From assembly GCF_001719045.1 (NCBI RefSeq), contig NZ_CP015423.1, forward strand, positions 3,901,001 through 3,965,000: a stretch of 64,000 nt of DNA, written 5' to 3'. The position numbers were made by a program, and so were the translations under genes. The DNA comes from Paenibacillus polymyxa. GTDB lineage: Bacteria; Bacillota; Bacilli; Paenibacillales; Paenibacillaceae. Shown piece after piece: positions 8,668 through 17,645 of the stretch (its first letter is position 1; each line of letters begins with the position of its first letter). The notes beneath the pieces were generated by a model, which saw only the letters and a program-made list of their open reading frames with translations, had not been told where the DNA came from and did not search any database.

Positions 8668-9707
8668 GGAAGATGATTACTTTTCGCAATAAAAAAGATA
8701 CGTTATCCTTGCAAATGGAGCGCAAATCGCTGCTCATTATCGGAATCTGTATGGTTTTGATATTGATTGCATCCATTGCAGGAACCAGTGTGGGTAATGA
8801 TTTTATATCTCCGCTGAATGTGCTACAGACGATTTTCGGTCTGGGCGCAGGTGATCATGACTTTGTCGTGTTGACGCTAAGGCTGCCGCGTGTGCTGTTA
8901 TCGTTGCTTGTTGGTGCAGCACTAGGCATGTCTGGTGCCCTCTTGCAGGGGATTATCCGTAATCCGCTCGCTTCACCGGATGTGATCGGGATAACGGGAG
9001 GAGCTGCCGTTGCCGCTGTAGGTTTTGTCACCCTGCTGGGTGGAACCATCAGTATCAAGCTGTTGCCGTTGTTTGCCATTGTGGGGGCGATGATTACCGC
9101 AATCATCATTTATCTTCTTGCCTGGAAAAAAGGAGTTAGCCCGATTCGACTAGTGTTGATCGGAATCGGAGTGTCAGCCATTACGGGGGCCGGGACCACC
9201 TTCATGCTGATCCTTAGTCCATTCTATACGGCTGGTCAGGCGTATATCTGGCTGACGGGGAGTGTGTATGGCGCATCGTGGACCGATGTTAGAACGATCA
9301 TCCCGGTGATTGTAATCGTGCTTCCGTTGGCGATCTGGTTTGCCCGCAGTCTGAACGCACAGGAATTCGGGGATGATCTGGCCACCGGGCTGGGGGTCAC
9401 TGTACAGCGTCATCGTTCAGCGCTGCTACTGTGCAGTGTACTGCTGGCCGGGGCTGCTGTAGCTGTCGCGGGGACGATTGGTTTTGTTGGTCTGATTGCG
9501 CCGCATATTGCCCGGAAGCTGGTAGGGCGCATGTTTGGCAGCATGCTCATCGTTTCGGGACTGGTCGGTGCCCTGCTTGTGTTTGCTGCTGATCTGATTG
9601 CCCGTACGGTATTTCTGCCGCTCGATGTTCCGGCAGGGGTATTTACCGCCGGGGTAGGAGCACCGTTTTTCCTGTATCTGTTGTTCAAGAATCGAAATCA
9701 GTTTTGA
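8664..9707 (+). CDS. FecCD-family siderophore ABC permease, subunit 2
   Basis: The 347-aa partner permease shows the same landmarks: [37 protein letters not shown] and [15 protein letters not shown]. The ATGA overlap with subunit 1 indicates translational coupling and heterodimer formation. It lies 13 bases before the ATPase gene. Confidence 0.93.
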   Translation: MRKMITFRNKKDTLSLQMERKSLLIIGICMVLILIASIAGTSVGNDFISPLNVLQTIFGLGAGDHDFVVLTLRLPRVLLSLLVGAALGMSGALLQGIIRNPLASPDVIGITGGAAVAAVGFVTLLGGTISIKLLPLFAIVGAMITAIIIYLLAWKKGVSPIRLVLIGIGVSAITGAGTTFMLILSPFYTAGQAYIWLTGSVYGASWTDVRTIIPVIVIVLPLAIWFARSLNAQEFGDDLATGLGVTVQRHRSALLLCSVLLAGAAVAVAGTIGFVGLIAPHIARKLVGRMFGSMLIVSGLVGALLVFAADLIARTVFLPLDVPAGVFTAGVGAPFFLYLLFKNRNQF

Positions 9708-9720
9708 GGAGGAAAATGCT

Positions 9721-10542
9721 GTGAGTATTCTGGAAGCCAAGGACCTTACGATCGCCTATGGCGCAGAGCCTATTATTGAGAATTTGAACCTGACTATTCC
9801 CAAGGGGAAAACTACTGTCCTGATTGGCAGCAACGGTTGCGGGAAGTCCACCTTGCTGCGAACGATGGCGCGACTGCTGAAGTCCAGTTCAGGCTCGGTA
9901 CTGCTGGATGGCGAGGAGATTGCGAAGTTGCCTACCAAGGAAATTTCAAGACGTATGTCCATTCTGCCGCAAGGTCCTTCTGCTCCAGAGGGACTGACGG
10001 TAAACCAACTGGTTCGGCAAGGGCGGTACCCACACCAGACATGGCTGAAACAGTGGTCCGGTGAGGACGAACGCATGGTCAGGCTTGCGCTGGAATCCAC
10101 ACATCTGACTGCTCTGGCTGATCGGCCCGTGGACGCATTATCTGGCGGACAACGCCAGCGCGCCTGGATTGCGATGACACTCGCACAGGGAACAGAAACC
10201 CTGCTGCTGGATGAACCAACGACTTATCTGGATATGACCCATCAGATTGATATTCTGGATCTGCTGTTCGATTTGAATGAACAGGAGGGGCGCACCATAG
10301 TGATGGTGCTTCATGATCTGAATCTTGCGTGTCGCTATGCTCACCATATTGTGGCTGTCCACAACAAGTCCATCTACGCGGAAGGAAAACCGGAAGACAT
10401 TGTTACGCAGGACATGGTCCGCGCGGTCTTCCAGATGGAGTGCGACATTACGGTTGATCCGCTGTTTGGCACACCCATGTGCATTCCGCACGGGAAGGGA
10501 AGGAAGTTAAATGAAACCACACGCTACAGCCACTTGGCTTGA
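9721..10542 (+). CDS. Siderophore ABC transporter ATPase (FecE/FhuC type)
   Basis: The 273-aa ATPase starts at GTG after GAGGAAAA. Walker A is GSNGCGKST (residues 36-44), the ABC signature LSGGQRQR is near 140, and Walker B LLLDEPT is at 161-167, followed by the D-loop and the switch His in VLHDLN. It energises ferric-siderophore import through the two FecCD permeases. The end overlaps the FhuF-like gene by 32 bases. Confidence 0.93.
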   Translation: MSILEAKDLTIAYGAEPIIENLNLTIPKGKTTVLIGSNGCGKSTLLRTMARLLKSSSGSVLLDGEEIAKLPTKEISRRMSILPQGPSAPEGLTVNQLVRQGRYPHQTWLKQWSGEDERMVRLALESTHLTALADRPVDALSGGQRQRAWIAMTLAQGTETLLLDEPTTYLDMTHQIDILDLLFDLNEQEGRTIVMVLHDLNLACRYAHHIVAVHNKSIYAEGKPEDIVTQDMVRAVFQMECDITVDPLFGTPMCIPHGKGRKLNETTRYSHLA

Positions 10543-11293
10543 TGATCAAGAGATGCAGGCCTTGGCTGCCGAATACCGTCTGACCTGGGAGCCTTCGACA
10601 GATCGTACATTTTCGATGCCATTTACGGACTTGCTGGACCCGTCCAAAAGCCTGAACTATTTGCAAGGGGTGAGAGGCATCTTTGAGACGGACTCCGAAA
10701 CGGCTACTGTATCGCTCTTTGCTAAACGATATGCTTACTTGATCACAGCTTCGGGTCTCTATGCCATGTCACGCTTCAACAAAGGCCTGAATTATGAGAT
10801 TGCCAACGGCACGATTGAATCCAGTTATCAGGGAGAGGCATGGCTTCCCAAGGCTCGGCTGACCGATTGGCAGACGACCTCACCAGAGGCGGATCAGCGT
10901 GACGTATGGAGAGATCAGGTGATTGAACAGATGTTCGCCGGCAATCTGGCCAAGGTATGGCAATCGCTGTCCAAGGCAACCCGGATTTCCCGTTCAGTCC
11001 TGTGGGAGAACACGGCCATTTACGTATACTGGCTCTATGAGAACAAGTTTGCCGAAGGAGCCACGCCTGAAGAAAAGCAGCGTGTCGAAGAGGACTTCCA
11101 TTATCTAATTTGTGATGCACCTGCGCATCTCTTTGGTGAATCCCGTAACCCGCTCAAGCAGTTTAATACGCCCAAACGGGCAACAGCTGTCTCAGATACA
11201 CCTATTCGTGTACGCAAAACTTGTTGTTTCTATTATCTCGCCGCAGATGATCCAGAAGATTACTGCCCCACCTGCCCCAAATTAAAGCATTAA
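10511..11293 (+). CDS. FhuF-like 2Fe-2S ferric-siderophore reductase
   Basis: The 260-aa protein ends in the FhuF-type cluster motif: CC at the start of [10 protein letters not shown], and CPTC near the C-terminus (C-C-x10-C-x2-C), which binds a 2Fe-2S centre. FhuF-like proteins reduce ferric iron in imported siderophores in the cytosol and so release it. The gene is the last of the uptake operon and overlaps the ATPase gene, which supports this role. Its N-terminal half is poorly conserved in general. Confidence 0.8.
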   Translation: MKPHATATWLDDQEMQALAAEYRLTWEPSTDRTFSMPFTDLLDPSKSLNYLQGVRGIFETDSETATVSLFAKRYAYLITASGLYAMSRFNKGLNYEIANGTIESSYQGEAWLPKARLTDWQTTSPEADQRDVWRDQVIEQMFAGNLAKVWQSLSKATRISRSVLWENTAIYVYWLYENKFAEGATPEEKQRVEEDFHYLICDAPAHLFGESRNPLKQFNTPKRATAVSDTPIRVRKTCCFYYLAADDPEDYCPTCPKLKH

Positions 11294-11358
11294 TACCGAT
11301 GATTATCATCCACATCCCCAGCCTATACTTCATTGCATCTCATACAGCGAATAGCACA

Positions 11359-11400
11359 GGCAAGCTTATAACATAACGAAATTCAGAGCTTGCCTTATTT
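11359..11400 (+). terminator. Terminator of the siderophore uptake operon
   Basis: The arms GGCAAGCT and AGCTTGCC are followed by a T-rich tail. It lies just outside the left end of the transposon-like element. Confidence 0.65.
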
Positions 11401-11401
11401 G

Positions 11402-11406
11402 TTGTG
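11402..11406. repeat. Left copy of 5-bp target-site duplication (TTGTG)
   Basis: TTGTG here is repeated exactly at 14367-14371. The two copies directly flank the paired inverted ends of the element. Confidence 0.7.
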
Positions 11407-11488
11407 TGGGGGTTATATCATCAATTGAGACTAAACCATGCCTAGAATAGCTGTTTTTATAACATTAATCAAAGATATTTATAACATC
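11407..11488. repeat. Left end with three phased transposase-site-like repeats
   Basis: TTATATCATC (11413), TTATAACATT (11457) and TTATAACATC (11479) occur in the same orientation with spacings of 44 and 22 bp. They match the right-end repeats in inverse orientation. Confidence 0.65.
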
Positions 11489-11935
11489 TAGTAGGATAAA
11501 CGTATTTTTTCTATAAGATGCAGTGAGACATTATGATTACTTGTTTAATCTTATTTTTGGAGGTGTTTTCAACTGTTTCTGGGTTTAAGTAAAGTAGCCG
11601 CACAAATGTGTTGGGGCTTTGTTCATCAAAATTATGAATAGGAGCCGTCTTGTAAGGATATGCCCAATCCGCCATTTGGGCGGATTGTCTAAGGACATGC
11701 TGCTTAAGGTATCTGGTAGATTTCGCCATGGAGCACCAATTGAGCCGCCCAAAGCATAGCATTTAGTATGTGTCGATTGTCCACGGAGGTATGTCCTATT
11801 TGTGGTTTTCTTTCAGGTGGAAACATCTTGGATTTCGTATCATGTATTCATCTAATTTTTTTAACCTATTTATTCCTCGTTGAGCAGTTTGAGGACACAG
11901 CCTAGTTTGAAATATAAAAAAACTTTTTAGGACTC
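11489..11935. other. Left interior of the mini-transposon without a supportable gene
   Basis: An 83-codon open frame exists on the minus strand (11511-11762), but it lacks a ribosome site and recognisable domains. I regard this stretch as non-coding or decayed sequence. It includes the near-palindrome ATCCGCCATTTGGGCGGAT around 11668-11686. Confidence 0.4.
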
Positions 11936-12387
11936 TTATTTTCTCTCCAATAACTCACTATAGTAGTCGGATATTCCATTTACTCCCATTAATTTATGAG
12001 CTGGAATACCCGAAATTCTCATAACGGAAGATTTCGAAATAGCTATATCATGATTTTTCAAATATTCGATTGCTTTTTTGAGTTTTTCTTTGTTCTCTAT
12101 TGTGACTCAAATTGCTCAGCAGCTTTCCAACACTTAGATATTTGAGCCTCGTCATCTTTCTCTTGAAAAGACTTTCTTGAAGCAGCAATCAAATGATTTA
12201 AACCAGAATCATGTAGTGTTTCAGGAGAAATACCACTCTGAACAAAGAAATCTTCCATAGAACACAATCTATTTTGTTTTTCACAGTCTTTTAGATATTT
12301 AGCTAGTAATGTATTTATGTTTTTATGGACGTGTGGTCCTCTCTCACGTTTCGGTAAGTTTATTAGCAAATGTTGAACTTCTTTTTG
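11936..12387 (-). pseudogene. Frameshifted, 5'-truncated ORF inside the mini-transposon
   Basis: Two minus-strand frames abut. The upstream part contains INLPKRERGPHV and ends at TAG (12097). The second, in another frame, reads KLKKAIEYLKNHDIAISKSS and continues to TAA at 11936-11938. A single-base shift near 12100 joins them into one plausible protein tail with a helix-turn-helix-like end. No good start codon or ribosome site precedes the first part: the frame opens after a TAG without an ATG. This suggests the remnant C-terminus of a larger protein. A transposition accessory protein (TnsD/TniQ- or TnpC-like) is conceivable but not shown. Confidence 0.45.
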
Positions 12388-12523
12388 ATAGTAACCGTTT
12401 AATTCCTATTTTACTAACTTCCCTGTTAGTTGAATAAGAGTACAATTTGTGATTTTATTAGGAGGACAGGAATTGATGCATCAGCACAACGACTTTCGCA
12501 CATAAGACTTATCGGAGGAATTT

Positions 12524-13333
12524 ATGGATAATAAAAGGTGCTTTTCAATTGGGGAAGTTTCTAGATTAAAAAATGTTACGATAAAAGCCTTACGTTATTA
12601 TCATAATATTGGCTTGTTGATACCTACATACATTAATTCCAATAACGGTTATCGCTATTATACAATTGATCAATTCATCTATCTGGATATTATAAAAATT
12701 TGTAAGCAAAGTAATGTAAGTGTTAAAGAAATTAAAGCCTTATTTGCTAAAGCCGATACTAATTACCTTAAACTTTACTTAGAACAGAAAAAAGAAGAAA
12801 TTCATAAAGAAATAAAGAAATTAGAACAACTTAATAAACGAATAGAACTATTAAGGGCAGCTATTCATTCATCTGAAGATGAACTTATGAACAATGGATT
12901 TAATATTCAGACATTTGAAGACAGATACTTTTTAAGTTTACCTACACAAGGTGGAGAACTTAATAAGATAAAGTCATTCGATAAATTAGATGAAAAATTA
13001 GGCGAATTTGCAGCCCATACGTTTCAGTATGGATTAATTTTTTCATGTCACTATGATAATTGGGAAATCAGTGATGTATTTCGTCTAATAACATCAGATG
13101 ATTATAGACTACTTAAAGATACCTCTAATGTACCTGAATTACCCAAGGGAGAATATTTAACTGTTAATTGTACGAGAGATACTGAAATTGAAACATTTCA
13201 ATTAGTAAAAGAATATTTGAAGAAAAACAGTTTGACGTGTAATAAGGTTTATATGTTTTATTTAGTGACAGATGTTTTTAATCAATATAATCACTTCTCC
13301 CAATTTCAAATAAGTCTAAAGCCCACCCCATAA
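12524..13333 (+). CDS. MerR-family transcriptional regulator with effector-binding-type C-terminus
   Basis: The 269-aa protein has an N-terminal winged helix (FSIGEVSRLKNVTIKALRYY, then GYRYYTIDQF), a long charged dimerisation coiled coil (about 85-120) and a C-terminal region of the size of BmrR-type ligand domains. It would bind as a dimer to a spaced promoter and activate on ligand binding. ATG 12524 follows TCGGAGGAA. Very AT-rich codon use contrasts with the surrounding siderophore genes. The likely target is its own operon or the convergent acetyltransferase. Confidence 0.85.
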   Translation: MDNKRCFSIGEVSRLKNVTIKALRYYHNIGLLIPTYINSNNGYRYYTIDQFIYLDIIKICKQSNVSVKEIKALFAKADTNYLKLYLEQKKEEIHKEIKKLEQLNKRIELLRAAIHSSEDELMNNGFNIQTFEDRYFLSLPTQGGELNKIKSFDKLDEKLGEFAAHTFQYGLIFSCHYDNWEISDVFRLITSDDYRLLKDTSNVPELPKGEYLTVNCTRDTEIETFQLVKEYLKKNSLTCNKVYMFYLVTDVFNQYNHFSQFQISLKPTP

Positions 13334-13355
13334 ATGAAGTGGACTGACTTTTAGC

Positions 13356-13988
13356 TTAAAGTTTGTATTCATAAATAAAATTTGTATTTTCGAGTTTACC
13401 GATAGGTAGATTAAATACAGTTGCTTTTTCATCAAGACGGACAAACCCATTATGATCATAGAATCCATAGTTACACATTGTGTCTGTATACAGATAAATT
13501 TTATTTGCTTTTGTATCTCTTAAGTAAGAGATGAGCTCATTAAATAATTTTTTTCCTACCTTTTTTCCTCTAGCTTCTTCAGAAACAGCAAAGAATTCTA
13601 AGCAACCCTGAAACTCATTTTCTTTTCCTTTAATTAACTTGCTGTTTGCCTCATTAGTCATGGAGGTGAGTTCAACAAATACTTTTCGTTCTATGTCATT
13701 TAGATTTAAGAGTTGTAGCAATTCACTTGTATAATCTTCTTGTAGCAATCTATAAGATGTTGCTTCACCAACTCTTGAACCAAAAATTACACCAATGACT
13801 TCTCCATCTAATGTAGCTACTCTTCCAAAAGTACTTCTGTTTAATATTGGACTTATGAACATCATTGTAACTGCTGCATTTATGATGCTCTCATCCTCGA
13901 TAAAATCTTTTGCGTTCCAAGTATCTGCAATAATTGCTTTAATAGGTTCTATATCCTCTTTTCTAATGTCTCTAATATCTAAGTTCAT
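13356..13988 (-). CDS. GNAT-family N-acetyltransferase
   Basis: This 210-aa protein has the GNAT acetyl-CoA fold. It shows FFAVSEEARGKKVGKKLFNE (motif A with the R/K-x-x-G-x-G/K loop) and a C-terminal YGFYDHNGFVRLDE segment. The substrate is unknown; small molecules such as antibiotics or amines, or protein N-termini, are possible. It faces the MerR gene tail to tail within the mini-transposon. Its start is preceded by an AGGAGG-type site on the minus strand. Confidence 0.85.
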   Translation of the reverse strand: MNLDIRDIRKEDIEPIKAIIADTWNAKDFIEDESIINAAVTMMFISPILNRSTFGRVATLDGEVIGVIFGSRVGEATSYRLLQEDYTSELLQLLNLNDIERKVFVELTSMTNEANSKLIKGKENEFQGCLEFFAVSEEARGKKVGKKLFNELISYLRDTKANKIYLYTDTMCNYGFYDHNGFVRLDEKATVFNLPIGKLENTNFIYEYKL

Positions 13989-14366
13989 TTTGACTTCCTC
14001 CTTTTAATTGATTAGCTTACAAATTGAGTTTAATGTCTCCTCTAATGGGGAGAGTCAAGTATTTATTGCAATGCTTTTTTTCAACTAACCGTTTATTGAA
14101 TAAAAAAAGCTCTCCTTATTTCAGGAAAGCCGCCAATAGTATAATAAAAATGTAAATTCCCTAAAATAGGCCCGTAAGTATATTGAAAAAGAACAAAATT
14201 CTGCCGACGGTTAATACTACAAGTCGATACTCATCTTGTTAAAATATCTTTTTTCATTTTATTCCCGTCTTTACTCGCTTTACGGGCATTTGCGTTGTCT
14301 CATTTGGATGTTATAAGCTGTCTCATTCGATAATTTAATTAGTCTCAATTGATGTTATAACCCACA
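13989..14366. repeat. Non-coding right end of the mini-transposon with phased repeats
   Basis: No gene is seen. Inverted-orientation motifs GATGTTATAA occur at 14307-14316 and 14351-14360 (44 bp apart), with a degenerate copy (GATAATTTAA) midway at 14329. The end ...ACCCACA at 14366 is followed by the TTGTG duplication. Confidence 0.6.
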
Positions 14367-14371
14367 TTGTG
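14367..14371. repeat. Right copy of 5-bp target-site duplication (TTGTG)
   Basis: It is identical to 11402-11406 and immediately follows the right inverted end. Confidence 0.7.
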
Positions 14372-14450
14372 CCCATTGTTCCATGTACAATCCTTCATTT
14401 GGGGATTCTCTCCCTGCAAAAACATCTTTTTTTTCCTAAAAAGCTTATTA

Positions 14451-14480
14451 TTGACAAGGTGAATGAAATTGCCATAAAAT
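14451..14480 (+). promoter_or_regulatory. Sigma-A-type promoter of the siderophore biosynthesis operon
   Basis: The perfect -35 TTGACA (14451-14456) is followed at 18 bp by TAAAAT (14475-14480). The Fur box lies at the expected transcription start region just downstream. Confidence 0.7.
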
Positions 14481-14490
14481 AGATTTTGTT

Positions 14491-14511
14491 TGAAAATGAT
14501 AATCATTATCA
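14491..14511 (+). promoter_or_regulatory. Near-perfect Fur box
   Basis: Bases 14492-14510 (GAAAATGATAATCATTATC) match the 19-bp Fur consensus at 18 of 19 positions. The position directly downstream of the -10 element is ideal for iron-dependent repression of the siderophore operon. Confidence 0.88.
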
Positions 14512-14588
14512 ATATAGTTTCCATCAAATCAATCCGATGAAAGCACAACCAGGAGCGAACGCCTTCATTCGGTCGGGGAGGATTTTCA

Positions 14589-15614
14589 TTGTTTCCGAAA
14601 GGAATTCATAATCTGCAAAACCGACTCATCATAAGCAAAGCAAGAGAAATGGGAATGAACTGCGAGCCACTTCTCGCAGAATGTGAAGATTTTCTGGAAT
14701 TGTCCTATGGGGACAAGCGCAGAGTCATTAATAAAACCAGATCGCATCGTCTACCCTTGATCGCTGGACTGCTCGCTAAGAACAAGCAGGTATGTAATAT
14801 GCTACTGCATGAGCGGGGAATGCCTGTGCCGCCGTTTATCGTTATCAAGGCAATGGGTGACAAGGCAGCGCAGTTTCTGAAACTGCATCGTTCCGTTGTG
14901 GTGAAGCCGCTGGACGCAAGCGGCAGTGCAGGTGTGACACTGGACGTTCGAACAAACGAGGAACTGGAAGCGGCTATTGCCCGGGCGGGTACCCATAGTA
15001 ACAGCATCATGCTACAGCAATTCATAACGGGTTTGGATTATAGGGTACTGATCATTAACGGGGAAGTGGCAGCAGTAAATGAGTATCGGCCTGTCTTTGT
15101 AGAAGGGGACGGCACCTCAACCATCCGGGCGTTGATTCGAATGTTGAATCATAAGCGAATCCAGCAGACCCGTATAGGGAAGTTCGAGGCCTTTCCCAAG
15201 ATTGATGAAGACGCAGAGCCTTTGCGAAAGGTTCTGCTTGGACAGGGAATCACGCTCGAGGAGGTACCTGCGGCAGGAAGAGAGATCGAGCTATATGATC
15301 TTCGCAATTCGGCCGCCGGAAACATCAGTGAGTTTTATGTGGACTGTACGGAAGCGATTTTCCCTGATAATGCACAAATGGCAATTAAAGCCGCAGAAGC
15401 TCTCCAGATTGATGTGGCTGGCATTGATATCCGTTGTGGGGATATCGGCCAGCCGCTGACAGCAGATCAGGGAGGCATTCTGGAAGTCAACGCATTGCCG
15501 GACCTGACGCACCATGTCTTTCCCTTTGGGGGAACCACACGTGATGTCGTCCGATTGTACCTGGAATATCTTTTTCAAATGGAACATCATTTCGAAAAGT
15601 CGATTGCAGAATAA
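14589..15614 (+). CDS. ATP-grasp ligase (cyanophycin synthetase-like) of the siderophore operon
   Basis: The 341-aa protein starts at TTG (14589), 7 bases after GGGGAGGA. It has the ATP-grasp layout: VVVKPLDASGSAGVTLDV (ATP-binding lysine and glycine loop), IMLQQFITGLDYRVLIINGE, EGDGTSTIRALI and a C-terminal metal-binding stretch GGILEVNALPDL. This is the cyanophycin synthetase/glutathione synthase branch that joins an amine to a carboxylate through an acyl phosphate. As first gene after the Fur box it probably makes an amide or peptide bond in a siderophore building block. The substrate is unknown. Confidence 0.8.
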   Translation: MFPKGIHNLQNRLIISKAREMGMNCEPLLAECEDFLELSYGDKRRVINKTRSHRLPLIAGLLAKNKQVCNMLLHERGMPVPPFIVIKAMGDKAAQFLKLHRSVVVKPLDASGSAGVTLDVRTNEELEAAIARAGTHSNSIMLQQFITGLDYRVLIINGEVAAVNEYRPVFVEGDGTSTIRALIRMLNHKRIQQTRIGKFEAFPKIDEDAEPLRKVLLGQGITLEEVPAAGREIELYDLRNSAAGNISEFYVDCTEAIFPDNAQMAIKAAEALQIDVAGIDIRCGDIGQPLTADQGGILEVNALPDLTHHVFPFGGTTRDVVRLYLEYLFQMEHHFEKSIAE

Positions 15615-15619
15615 GGGCA

Positions 15620-15949
15620 ATTCATTGCCTGTTATGGCTCAATGTCCCGCTTACTTTGTTCTCGCGCCTATGGTGTGGTCGGTACATTCGAATGTGTGTG
15701 CCCACCCGCCGCAAGCGGTGGCATCCATCCAGCATTCTGCTGCTGGTCACCAGTGCAGGTCTCTGGATGATAGGTCTGCTAAAGACTTGCCGGGGTCGGA
15801 ACACCAGCGAATATGGCCCGATGGGCGGCACTGAAAGAGGTTAGTAGGCTCTCGGCTGTGCCATCCTGTTGGCCTTGTCCCTCGTTTTATTTATAACCCG
15901 AAAGAAGGTTGGCAACATTGTTCGAGATGGAAAACAGGCTCAGGTCTGA
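15620..15949 (+). pseudogene. Decayed MFS exporter (siderophore export position)
   Basis: Fragments of a membrane transporter remain in different frames: a segment with RRKRWHPSSILLLVTSAGLW and MIGLL (about 15700-15785), and a typical MFS last helix and tail, CAILLALSLVLFITRKK (15857-15907), ending TGA at 15947-15949. Only about 330 bp of an expected 1.2 kb survives. The tail overlaps the next gene. It lies exactly where sbnD (MFS exporter) sits before sbnE in staphyloferrin B operons. This is the loss of a dedicated exporter, or a deletion. Confidence 0.6.
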
Positions 15950-17645
15950 AGCAGAGCAGCAGGCGAATGTACACTCTTGTAAGCTGCTGCTCAATTGTTA
16001 TCTCCGGGAGCTTGCGGTGGAGAAGGAAGGCGACATTCGGATTAATCCAGATGCGATGACGTACGCAGTTGCTTTTCAGGCCAGCGGGGTGACGATAACC
16101 GGACAATTAGCGTATTACTCGGCTATGGGTGAGCATGAGTACCGAAACATACAACAGCTTCACGGGCAAGCGGTGCATTATCAGGACCTGGTTCGCTGGA
16201 TCACCCGGGAGCTGAGTGAAGACACGGCGTATGGAAACAGTCGGCATGAGCAAGGTGGGTTGACCCGTGCGGCTGCTGTGCGTGATTTTGCGGAAAAGGT
16301 AGATAACAGCGTGAATAATCTTGCGCTGTATATCGAGCAGGCTGCTGGACTTGGCATGTATGATTACTGTACTTCCGAACAGTCTCTGGTGTATGGACAT
16401 CCCTTTCATCCGTTTCCAAAAAACTCCAAAGGTTTCACTGAACACGACGTACGGATGTACAGCCCGGAACTGCGTACCTCGTTCCAACTCTGTTACGTTG
16501 CTGTGAGGAAGGACGTATATAGGCAGGAATGGGTAGATGATCCCACCAGGATCAATCTGCATGCTAGCCTGCACGGGCATGTGGAACAAGTTTGGGAAGC
16601 GGAGTGCGGTGAGCATGGGGATGAGTATGAACTGCTGCCTGTCCATCCCTGGCAGTATACGTACGTGTTGAGCATGTCCGAGGTCCAGCAGTATATTCTG
16701 GACAAGAAACTCATTCCGATAGGCAGCTGTGGACCGAGGGCCTACCCGACCTCCTCGGTACGCACCGTCTATATCCCAGAGCTAAATTGCAATATCAAGC
16801 TGTCGCTGAACATACAGATTACCAACATGATTCGCACCAATAGTGCGGAGCAGATGCGAAGGACGCTGGACGCCTCCAGGTACGTCAGGCAGCAGAATTG
16901 CTTCGGTGCAGATCAGCATACGCTTATTGCCTATGAGACAGGTGTAGCCACTTGTGATTTTCAGGAGGAAGAATTAACGAGTCTGTTTACTGTCGCATAC
17001 AGACCGATTGAGTTTGACCCGGAATGTACTTATGTCCTGTCGAGTCTGGTAGAAGCTCCCTTGCCGGGAATGCAATCACGACTCATGACGATGCTGGGTG
17101 GCGTACGTGCTGAAGCCGAGCGCTGGTTTGCACGTTATCTGACCTTGTCTTTGCTGCCCATTGTACGAGCGGCCGGAGAGCGAGGCATTCACTTTGAAGC
17201 TCATTTGCAAAATACTCTCGTGACGCTAAGAGACGGAATGCCTGAGGCATTTATCGTGCGTGACTTGGAAGGAGTCAGTGTCGATGAGGAGCTGATGCAT
17301 GAGGTGGATACCGATCCCTCTAAATTGTTGTTTTATCCACGGGACAAGGCTTGGGCGAGGACATCCTATTACTTTATCATCAATCATTTGGGTTCCCTCA
17401 TTCATGCGATGGCAAGGGATGTGAACGTACCGGAGGAGCATTTCTGGACAAAGGTTCGCGAAGTGCTGGTGAAGGAACTAGACCGAACTGGAAACGTATA
17501 TGTGCGGCATTTGCTGACCGCGGACAGTTTTCTGGCGAAACAAAATCTGGTGAGCTGTCTCAAGGGGATCAGTCAGACCCCGGCGTATGTGCCGGTGAGC
17601 AATATAATGAACCGAATAGGGAGTGAAGTGGCGTGGGGTTCATAG
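15918..17645 (+). CDS. IucA/IucC-family NRPS-independent siderophore synthetase 1 (SbnE-like position)
   Basis: The protein is about 575 aa with IucA/IucC signatures YGHPFHPFPKNSKGF (ATP/substrate loop) and LLPVHPWQYTYVL, then SSVRTVYIPELNCNIKLSLN and a FhuF-like C-terminal half with HFEAHLQNTL. These enzymes adenylate a carboxylate such as citrate and condense it with an amine or alcohol. TTG 15918 is 9 bases after AAGAAGG. In-frame TTG 15909 abuts that site and ATG 15927 is 18 bases away, so the start is uncertain within 18 bases. It overlaps the next gene by 13 bases. Confidence 0.9.
   Translation: MFEMENRLRSEAEQQANVHSCKLLLNCYLRELAVEKEGDIRINPDAMTYAVAFQASGVTITGQLAYYSAMGEHEYRNIQQLHGQAVHYQDLVRWITRELSEDTAYGNSRHEQGGLTRAAAVRDFAEKVDNSVNNLALYIEQAAGLGMYDYCTSEQSLVYGHPFHPFPKNSKGFTEHDVRMYSPELRTSFQLCYVAVRKDVYRQEWVDDPTRINLHASLHGHVEQVWEAECGEHGDEYELLPVHPWQYTYVLSMSEVQQYILDKKLIPIGSCGPRAYPTSSVRTVYIPELNCNIKLSLNIQITNMIRTNSAEQMRRTLDASRYVRQQNCFGADQHTLIAYETGVATCDFQEEELTSLFTVAYRPIEFDPECTYVLSSLVEAPLPGMQSRLMTMLGGVRAEAERWFARYLTLSLLPIVRAAGERGIHFEAHLQNTLVTLRDGMPEAFIVRDLEGVSVDEELMHEVDTDPSKLLFYPRDKAWARTSYYFIINHLGSLIHAMARDVNVPEEHFWTKVREVLVKELDRTGNVYVRHLLTADSFLAKQNLVSCLKGISQTPAYVPVSNIMNRIGSEVAWGS

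Larger units (their letters stand above)
11407..14366. mobile_element. Transposase-less Tn7/Mu-type mini-transposon (2.96 kb)
   Basis: The ends form inverted repeats: the first 28 bases of each end differ at only two positions (left TGGGGGTTATATCATC, right reverse complement TGTGGGTTATAACATC). Sub-terminal copies of a TTATAACATC-like motif lie at 22-bp multiples: left at 11413, 11457 and 11479, right at 14351-14360 and 14307-14316. A 5-bp duplication TTGTG flanks both ends. Repeated phased binding sites and 5-bp duplications are characteristic of TnsB/TniA/Mu-like DDE transposases. None is encoded inside, so it would need help in trans. Cargo is clearly more AT-rich than the flanks: a MerR regulator, a GNAT acetyltransferase and a decayed ORF. 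The class assignment is inference. Confidence 0.7.

Noticed and set aside
11297..11312. Fur-like palindrome GATGATTATCATC just after the FhuF-like gene
   Set aside because: It is shorter than the 19-bp consensus, sits after the end of the operon and before a terminator, and has no gene to control. Possibly chance.
11511..11762. 83-codon minus-strand frame in the mini-transposon
   Set aside because: No ribosome site or family recognised; composition is not clearly coding. Kept only as a note on the region.
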